Assembly (NCBI RefSeq): GCF_001613795.1
Contig: NZ_LPVZ01000022.1
Coordinates: 62,001-126,000, forward strand
Direction of reading: 5' to 3'
Source: Thalassospira sp. MCCC 1A01148
GTDB taxonomy: Bacteria; Pseudomonadota; Alphaproteobacteria; Rhodospirillales; Thalassospiraceae
DNA length: 64,000 nt
The notes beneath the pieces are model-generated. The model did not search any database and was not told the DNA's origin. It saw nothing but the letters and a program-made list of their open reading frames with translations. The first letter of the stretch is position 1. Each line of letters opens with the position of its first letter. Position numbers and translations under genes: made by a program. Below, piece by piece: positions 58,654-64,000 of the stretch.

Positions 58654-58992
58654 ATGGCACAGGTTTCCATTCGCATTAACGGTCGCAGCTATGACATCGC
58701 ATGTGACGACGGTCAGGAAGATCGAATTCATGCACTTGCCGGATATGTTGACGAACGGGTCAAGGAAATCTCAGGTGCCGTTGGTCAGATCGGCGAACAG
58801 CGCCTTCTGGTCATGACCAGCCTTCTGATTGCCGATGAACTGGGTACGGTGCAGGACAAGCTTGAAAATGGTGGCGCCGCGGTCGCGGAAGATGGCAGCC
58901 TGTCGGCTGCAGAAAGCGACGCGCTGGCAGAAAATATCGAAAGCATGGCCGAACGCATCGAAACGCTTGCAGATCGTCTGAACAAAGACTGA
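58654..58992 (+). CDS. zapA: Cell division protein ZapA
   Basis: 112 residues. ZapA domain about 1-85: VSIRINGRSYDIACDDGQED at the start and the dimer helix LVMTSLLIADELGTVQDKLE. ZapA bundles FtsZ at the division ring. The last 25 residues form an acidic helical tail (ENIESMAERIETLADRLNKD). It is followed at about 140 bases by the 6S RNA, the order seen in many proteobacteria. Confidence 0.95.
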   Translation: MAQVSIRINGRSYDIACDDGQEDRIHALAGYVDERVKEISGAVGQIGEQRLLVMTSLLIADELGTVQDKLENGGAAVAEDGSLSAAESDALAENIESMAERIETLADRLNKD

Positions 58993-59135
58993 TCAACTGG
59001 TTATTCGCCTGCTGCATGGCTGCTTTAACTCAGAACCGAAATCACGCAATCTACTTGAAATTCAGACGGCCGAAGACTAAGTTCCGGTCGCTGACAGTTT
59101 GCGATGCGCCGTTCGCGGCGATCAAGAACACAGCA

Positions 59136-59302
59136 TCAAGGGAGCTGCCCTGTTCGTCAGGTTCGCTAATTCCCGGGGCCGATGCTCATTTCTCTAGGGA
59201 GCTGTCCCTGTCGAGGCCGTGGTCTCGTTATACGGCGCCCACCTGCACTCGCAGGTCACGAGGAATTACCAAATGGCCAACGGCAGCGGTGGCTCCCGAT
59301 TA
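59136..59302 (+). ncRNA. ssrS: 6S RNA
   Basis: No protein frame, but a 6S-type fold is visible by eye. Closing stem: GGGAGC (59140-59145) with GCTCCC (59292-59297), extended by TGCC with GGCA (59146-59149 / 59282-59285). Inner stem: TAATTCC (59167-59173) with GGAATTA (59262-59268). Apical hairpin: AGGGA-GCTG-TCCCT (59196-59209). The small hairpin on the 3' side of the central bubble: ACCTGC-ACTC-GCAGGT (59241-59256). It sits right after zapA, the classical ssrS place. The RNA binds housekeeping RNA polymerase in stationary phase. Ends are approximate, within about 10 bases. Confidence 0.78.
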
Positions 59303-59426
59303 TTTTGCTAAGGGTCATGACCCTAAAAATCCCTTTTCCATTTCGTGATGCCGGTCATGCGTCCCGGGGCAGGGTGCATTAAACGAAACATGTCTGCCTG
59401 CTGGCTGACGCAATACAGGAAGCACA

Positions 59427-60242
59427 ATGCGTTTACTTCATCTTGGCGACGTTCTGGGGCAATCCGGTCGCAAGGCAGCGCTTGAGGCGCTCCCTATGTT
59501 ACGTGACCGTTTGTCGGTTGATATCGCGGTGGTGAATGTCGAAAACGCAGCCCACGGCTTTGGCGTCACGGCAAAGATCTGCAAGGAATTCTATGCTGCT
59601 GGTGCCGATGTCCTGACCACGGGCAACCATGTCTGGGACCAGCGCGAAATCATCGCCTATATTGATGAAGACGAAAAACTGCTGCGCCCCTGGAACTTCC
59701 CCGATGGCACGCCGGGCAATGGTGATTACGTCTTCAAGACCAAAGCGGGCAAAAAGGTTTGCGTCATCAACATGATGGGCCGCCTGTTTATGGATCCGCT
59801 TTCCTGCCCGTTCCAGGGGGCTGACAAGCTGTTTGCCAAGTACAAGCTGGGCAAGAATGTTGATGCGGTGATCCTTGATTTCCATGCTGAAACCACGTCG
59901 GAAAAGATGGCCTTTGGGCACCATTGTGACGGGCGGGCGTCGCTTGTTCTGGGCACGCACACCCATGTGCCGACCGCTGATGCCCAGATACTGCCACATG
60001 GCACGGCCTATCAGACCGATGTTGGCATGTGCGGCGACTTTGATTCCGTGATCGGCATGAAAAAGGAAAACTCGGTCCGCAAGTTCATCACAAAGATGCC
60101 GTCTGGCCGGTTTGAACCGGCAGATGGTCCGGCCACGGTATGTGGTGTGTATGTTGAAACCGATGACAAGACGGGGCTCGCCAAACGGATTGAGGCCGTA
60201 CGGATAGGTGGACGCCTTAAAGGCAGCTGGCCCAGCGCATAA
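59427..60242 (+). CDS. YmdB-type metallophosphoesterase (TIGR00282 family)
   Basis: 271 residues with AGGAA upstream. Signatures: LHLGDVLGQSGRKAAL, metal-binding Asp near residue 8, VVNVENAAHGFGVTAKICKE with Asn/Glu near 35-40, TTGNHVWDQREI (GNH metal motif near 70), and VLGTHTHVPTADAQILPHGT (H-x-H near 180). These are di-iron cyclic-nucleotide phosphodiesterases or related; the Bacillus member YmdB hydrolyses 2',3'-cAMP. Usually a 5-formyltetrahydrofolate cyclo-ligase gene lies between ssrS and this gene; none is present here. Confidence 0.93.
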   Translation: MRLLHLGDVLGQSGRKAALEALPMLRDRLSVDIAVVNVENAAHGFGVTAKICKEFYAAGADVLTTGNHVWDQREIIAYIDEDEKLLRPWNFPDGTPGNGDYVFKTKAGKKVCVINMMGRLFMDPLSCPFQGADKLFAKYKLGKNVDAVILDFHAETTSEKMAFGHHCDGRASLVLGTHTHVPTADAQILPHGTAYQTDVGMCGDFDSVIGMKKENSVRKFITKMPSGRFEPADGPATVCGVYVETDDKTGLAKRIEAVRIGGRLKGSWPSA

Positions 60243-60293
60243 GGCCAAGCACATAGGCAAAGTGCACAAGCACTGAATATCTTTAGCCCAAAG

Positions 60294-60323
60294 ACAAAGG
60301 CCCGCCAGATGACGGGCCTTTGT
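60294..60323. terminator. Bidirectional terminator between ymdB-like gene and chemoreceptor 1
   Basis: Perfect 11-bp arms ACAAAGGCCCG / CGGGCCTTTGT around 8 bases, between convergent genes. Confidence 0.88.
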
Positions 60324-60345
60324 CATTTCAGATGTGTGGTTCGGA

Positions 60346-62592
60346 TCAGGCCGCGCGATCACGGGCCTGCTGGCGCAGATCATCCAGAATGCTGGAAATG
60401 CGGGTGCGCATTTCGCTGACTTTCTCGGATGCCGAACGCGACGTGGTCAGAACTTCACCAGACAACTGACCGGTGCGGCCGGTTTCATTGGCAACCTCGG
60501 CAATCGATGCTGACACTGCGCGGGTACGGTCTGCCGCACCACGCACGTTGCGCGTGATCTCGTCGGTTGCCGCACCCTGTTCCTCAACCGCTGCCGAGAT
60601 GGTCGTGGCAATCTCGTTGAGGCTGTCAATGATCGAGCCGATCTCGCCAATCGCATTGACCGATTCACCGGTGGCTTTCTGAATGCCGGTAATCTGACCA
60701 GAGATTTCCTCAGTCGCCTTTTCAGTCTGGTTGGCAAGGTTTTTGACCTCTGCCGCGACAACCGCAAAGCCCTTGCCCGCATCGCCAGCACGGGCCGCCT
60801 CGATGGTCGCGTTCAGCGCCAGAAGGTTGGTTTGCTCGGCAATGTCAGTGATCAGTGCGATCACCTCGCCAATGCGGCTTGCCGACTGTGACAGGCTGTT
60901 GACCAGTTCGTTGGTGTGCTGCGCACGCTGTGCAGCTTCGTTCGAAATGCGCGTGGTTTCCGCCATCTGACGGTTGATTTCCGCGTTCGAACTTGAAAGC
61001 TGTTCCGTCGCCGAGGCAACAGTCTCGACATTGCCGGTAGCTTCATCAGCCGATTTCGACACTTCGTCACTCTGCCCCGAAACAAGTTCGGCGCTGTCAG
61101 TCATCTGACCGGAAACACCTTGCAACTGTTCGGCAAGGGCCGCGATTTCATTCACCGCACTTTCGACTTCACCCTGAAGGTTGTCGGCAAGCGTAAGCAA
61201 TTCATCACGGAGCGCCTCATTGCGTTCGCGGTTAAGGCGCTCTTCCTCGGCCTGCATGTCGCGGACCTTGATGGCGTTGGCCTTGAACACGTCAACGGCG
61301 CGGCCCATGGCGGAAATTTCATCACTTCCCGCCGACGGTACGGCCACTTCAAGATCACCATCAGCCAGCGAAATCATCGATTTCTGAAGACCGGCCAGAC
61401 GACGCAGAAGGTTGCCACGCACATAAACCAGATAGATCAGAAGCGGGATGACAATCGCAGCGCCACCAACCCCGTACATCACGACAGAGCTTTGCTGGGT
61501 AAGGGTGCTGGCAGCATCAGCCGATTTGTCCACGCCCGACTGAAGATCGCCAACAAGCATGTTCACACCATCTTCCATGGCGGCAGCAAATTCGGCGCTG
61601 TCTTCAACGATATCGATCTGTTCGTCTGCAAGCTTGAGTTCCTTGCTGCGCAGCGACGAGATGCTTTTGCGCCCCATCGACAGTTTCTTGATATCGCCAA
61701 GAAGACCCTCATAGAACTTACGGAGTTTTGCGTTTTCAAGCTCGGCAATCGTGTTGGCAACAACACCAACCGCACCACGCACCTGAACCCCCATGATGCG
61801 AAGCTGCATGCGGTCATCCGATGACGCGGCCGACAGAACCGTATTACTGATTTCCGCGCCACTGTTTGCCAGACGGGTGATCGGCGCCTGCGCTGCCATC
61901 AATTCGTCAAGCTTGAACAGCAACCCCTTGATCGAGGCTTCCTGTTCCTCGGTCATGAAGGCACCCGCCTGACGCAGCTCTTGAACCTGGCTGGTGATCG
62001 AGGTGATGTTGGTCTGGGATGCCGAAAGGATCGGCTGGATCATCGAGTTGTATTTGCCGGTCAGCTGCTGGAACTTGGAGATTGAATCTGACAGCTCGCT
62101 TGCGACTTCAAACCGTTCGATGGTCGTGTCATGCAGTTCCTGCAGAGCTTCGGCAAGGCTCTGGCCATTGCCTTCAATCACCGCAAGGGTTTCTTCCGGA
62201 AGACCGGACTCGTCGAGGACGGCAAGGTTTTCTTGCAAGGTTGCCAGCATCACATCAAGGTCGGCTTTGACGGCCTGTTCTTCCTCGATGGTTGAGGCAG
62301 CAACAATACGTGGTGCGGATGCCACAATCTTCGCGCTGGTCGTCGCAAGCTGCTGCGCGGCAAACATGGGCGGAAGCTGCTCATAGGCAATCTTGTCAAG
62401 CTGGTTGCCGAATTTTGTAAATGAGAAGACCGATACGGCTGCAGCCAGAATTGCAATCAGACCGACAAGAAAGAATGCACCTGCCAATTTTTCACGAACG
62501 CCGTGTCCTGCTTTATTGGATTTTTTTGCTTTGTCTGTGGATTTCTTTTTTGGCGAAGACGGCTTGGTGCCGCGCTTGATACTAAAACCCAT
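60346..62592 (-). CDS. Methyl-accepting chemotaxis protein 1
   Basis: 748 residues. Unusual cytoplasmic N-terminus of 31 residues with nine Lys and one Arg ([20 protein letters not shown]). Membrane helix 1 about 36-58 ([20 protein letters not shown]), a helical periplasmic sensor of about 310 residues, helix 2 near 375-395 ([20 protein letters not shown]), HAMP, then the signalling domain to the end with the hairpin tip [20 protein letters not shown]. It lacks a C-terminal CheR/CheB-binding pentapeptide. Its signalling domain is strikingly like that of the next receptor. GGGGTAAG precedes the ATG. Confidence 0.95.
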   Translation of the reverse strand: MGFSIKRGTKPSSPKKKSTDKAKKSNKAGHGVREKLAGAFFLVGLIAILAAAVSVFSFTKFGNQLDKIAYEQLPPMFAAQQLATTSAKIVASAPRIVAASTIEEEQAVKADLDVMLATLQENLAVLDESGLPEETLAVIEGNGQSLAEALQELHDTTIERFEVASELSDSISKFQQLTGKYNSMIQPILSASQTNITSITSQVQELRQAGAFMTEEQEASIKGLLFKLDELMAAQAPITRLANSGAEISNTVLSAASSDDRMQLRIMGVQVRGAVGVVANTIAELENAKLRKFYEGLLGDIKKLSMGRKSISSLRSKELKLADEQIDIVEDSAEFAAAMEDGVNMLVGDLQSGVDKSADAASTLTQQSSVVMYGVGGAAIVIPLLIYLVYVRGNLLRRLAGLQKSMISLADGDLEVAVPSAGSDEISAMGRAVDVFKANAIKVRDMQAEEERLNRERNEALRDELLTLADNLQGEVESAVNEIAALAEQLQGVSGQMTDSAELVSGQSDEVSKSADEATGNVETVASATEQLSSSNAEINRQMAETTRISNEAAQRAQHTNELVNSLSQSASRIGEVIALITDIAEQTNLLALNATIEAARAGDAGKGFAVVAAEVKNLANQTEKATEEISGQITGIQKATGESVNAIGEIGSIIDSLNEIATTISAAVEEQGAATDEITRNVRGAADRTRAVSASIAEVANETGRTGQLSGEVLTTSRSASEKVSEMRTRISSILDDLRQQARDRAA

Positions 62593-62979
62593 AATTTATC
62601 TTACCCCGTAGACCAAAGAGCCAAGCGTCAACACGGCCTCGTGCCGACGCGTATACATGCGTCGTTTGAACGTCTGTTCCCTGCCAAGCCACATTTTGGG
62701 GATACCCGTGTCCTGCCCCGAACAGGATCAAGGGTGATTAAAGTGGGGCCTGATTTTTTATCATTGGAAGCAGATATAGCACAGTATCGCCGCCGCGATC
62801 ATGGCTTTTCAAACCAACCTGTACATCTGTATATGGCCAGGTATTGGCCCAAGATTGCGCGTTACGACGGTTGCGTTTTGATTTGGGGGACGGCGGTCGT
62901 TATTCAATATCTCGCCCCCGGACGCATGCAAAAAAAGGCCCGCCATTGGCGGGCCTTTTTAAAAGTACGTCAGGCAGGA
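62593..62979. other. Intergenic region between two chemoreceptor genes
   Basis: About 390 bases between tandem chemoreceptor genes. It contains the terminator of receptor 2 at 62932-62960 and presumably the promoter of receptor 1. I see no gene; short frames are not supported. Confidence 0.55.
62932..62960. terminator. Terminator of chemoreceptor 2
   Basis: AAAAAGGCCCGCC / GGCGGGCCTTTTT perfect arms around ATT, 20 bases past the receptor stop codon. A-rich before and T-rich after, so it works both ways. Confidence 0.93.
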
Positions 62980-64000
62980 TCAGGACGCTGCGCGCTCATT
63001 TGCCTGTTGGCGCAGATCATCAAGAATGCCGTTAATCCGCGAGCGAAGGTTTTCAACCTTCTGCGAGGCATCCTGCGCAGTTGCCAGAACCTGACCAGAA
63101 AGTTCACCGGTCTTGCTGGTTTCGTTGGCAACTTCCGTGATCGAGGCCGAAACAGAACGTGTGCGATCAGCCGCACCACGCACATTGCGCGTGATTTCGT
63201 CTGTTGCTGCACCTTGTTCCTCAACCGCAGCGGAGATAGTGGTCGCGATTTCATTGATGTTTTCAATGATGCGGCCGATATCGCCGATTGCGTTCACAGA
63301 CTCACCGGTTGCTTTCTGGATGCCAGAAATCTGGCCAGAAATTTCCTCGGTGGCTTTTTCGGTCTGGTTGGCAAGGTTTTTGACCTCTGCGGCAACAACC
63401 GCAAAGCCCTTGCCGGCATCGCCAGCACGGGCGGCCTCGATGGTCGCGTTAAGTGCAAGCAAGTTGGTCTGTTCTGCGATGTCGGTGATCAGGGCGATCA
63501 CTTCGCCAATACGATCTGCAGACTGCGACAGGCTGTGAACCAGTTCGTTGGTTTCCTGTGCACGACTGGAAGCTTCGCTTGAAATGCGGGTCGATTCCGC
63601 CATCTGACGGTTGATTTCCGCATTCGATGCCGACAGCTGTTCGGTCGCGGCTGCAACCGTTTCGACATTGCCGGTTGCTTCCTGTGCAGAGCTCGCAACG
63701 TCTTCGGTCTGGCCTGAAACCAGTTCCGCGCTCGACGTCATCTGGCCCGATACCCCCTGAAGCTGATCGCCAAGGGCCGCGATTTCATTCACGGCACTTT
63801 CGACTTCGTTTTGCAGGGTATCAGCCAGCGTCAGCAATTCATCACGAAGCGCTTCATTGCGTTCACGGTTAAGGCGTTCTTCTTCCGCCTGCATGGCTTG
63901 AACCTTAAGCGCGTTGTCCTTAAAGACATCAACCGCACGGCCCATGGCACTGATTTCGTCTTTGCCCTTGGAGGGGACAACGACATCAAGGTTGCCATCT
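62980..64000 (-). CDS. Methyl-accepting chemotaxis protein 2 (cut by window end)
   Basis: C-terminal about 339 residues; the N-terminal sensor lies past the window end, and the frame is open to base 64000. Visible part: the end of HAMP ([20 protein letters not shown]) and the whole signalling domain with [20 protein letters not shown] at the tip. It aligns almost without gaps with receptor 1 from HAMP to the end. The sharpest differences lie in the last 30 residues and a stretch near [13 protein letters not shown]. Own terminator. Confidence 0.95.
   Translation of the reverse strand, partial: DGNLDVVVPSKGKDEISAMGRAVDVFKDNALKVQAMQAEEERLNRERNEALRDELLTLADTLQNEVESAVNEIAALGDQLQGVSGQMTSSAELVSGQTEDVASSAQEATGNVETVAAATEQLSASNAEINRQMAESTRISSEASSRAQETNELVHSLSQSADRIGEVIALITDIAEQTNLLALNATIEAARAGDAGKGFAVVAAEVKNLANQTEKATEEISGQISGIQKATGESVNAIGDIGRIIENINEIATTISAAVEEQGAATDEITRNVRGAADRTRSVSASITEVANETSKTGELSGQVLATAQDASQKVENLRSRINGILDDLRQQANERAAS

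Noticed and set aside
59311-59324. Palindrome AGGGTCATGACCCT as terminator of 6S RNA
   Set aside because: It is self-complementary but can form only a four-pair stem with a six-base loop, and A rather than T follows on the plus strand. It may be an operator or chance.

Overview
The window is a 64 kb stretch of ordinary, gene-dense alphaproteobacterial chromosome. The gene families, the order efp / suhB / MotA-MotB-like pair and the order tkt / DUF4164 / zapA / 6S RNA / ymdB point to a free-living marine member of the Rhodospirillales. Thalassospira or a close relative is my best guess, made from protein flavour rather than any database search. I see no prophage, insertion sequence, CRISPR array, rRNA or tRNA. 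The one clearly decayed element is a gene remnant near 46.5 kb.

Layout. 1-8.4 kb: end of a short-chain dehydrogenase, a GNAT acetyltransferase, a PadR-like regulator, hemA with an Fnr-type box upstream, a tandem universal stress protein, a small lipoprotein, a LysR regulator divergent from a VOC/GST pair with a strong dyad between them, and pyrE. 8.5-14.6 kb: a DUF1275 membrane protein, an enoyl-CoA hydratase relative that lacks both catalytic Glu residues, a DMT exporter with divergent LysR, and a Bcr/CflA transporter flanked by two DinB-fold paralogues. 14.7-21.6 kb: a complete C4-dicarboxylate TRAP system (dctPQM) next to dctB/dctD, with a near-consensus sigma-54 promoter, a perfect upstream palindrome and an IHF-like site in front of dctP.

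21.8-33.6 kb: an ELM1-family protein, another DMT exporter, hemN with an Fnr-type box, a DUF3088 protein, a HIT protein, an azoreductase divergent from a LysR gene, hydroxypyruvate isomerase facing glycerate 2-kinase, a FadR-type regulator with a FadR-type operator, a translationally linked N-formylglutamate amidohydrolase / carboxylate-amine ligase pair, and a GapR-type protein. 33.7-45.2 kb: mmcB, a giant fused indolepyruvate oxidoreductase, a VOC protein, then a sulfide-detoxification block (Crp/Fnr regulator, persulfide-dioxygenase-like MBL enzyme, a DUF442-SQR fusion, a SulP transporter) facing a BenE-type transporter.

45.3-51 kb: a lipoprotein, a decayed partial copy of an OmpA/MotB-like gene, a glycine-zipper protein, and a three-gene envelope cluster (OmpA-like secreted protein, MotA/TolQ-like channel with a long tail, MotB-like protein with a long coiled coil). 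I consider this cluster the best candidate for an under-described machine. 51-64 kb: suhB-type phosphatase, efp, thiE with an unknown protein and a spermidine-synthase-like methyltransferase, gap, tkt, a DUF4164 protein, zapA, a foldable 6S RNA, ymdB-like phosphodiesterase, and two paralogous chemoreceptors, the second cut by the window end.

How they fit: haem synthesis (hemA, hemN) appears to be under an Fnr-type oxygen regulator. Dicarboxylate uptake is under a DctBD/sigma-54 circuit. Glyoxylate/hydroxypyruvate metabolism sits next to a FadR-type regulator. Sulfide oxidation sits next to its own Crp/Fnr regulator. All regulatory links are inferred from sites and adjacency. All site positions were read by eye.
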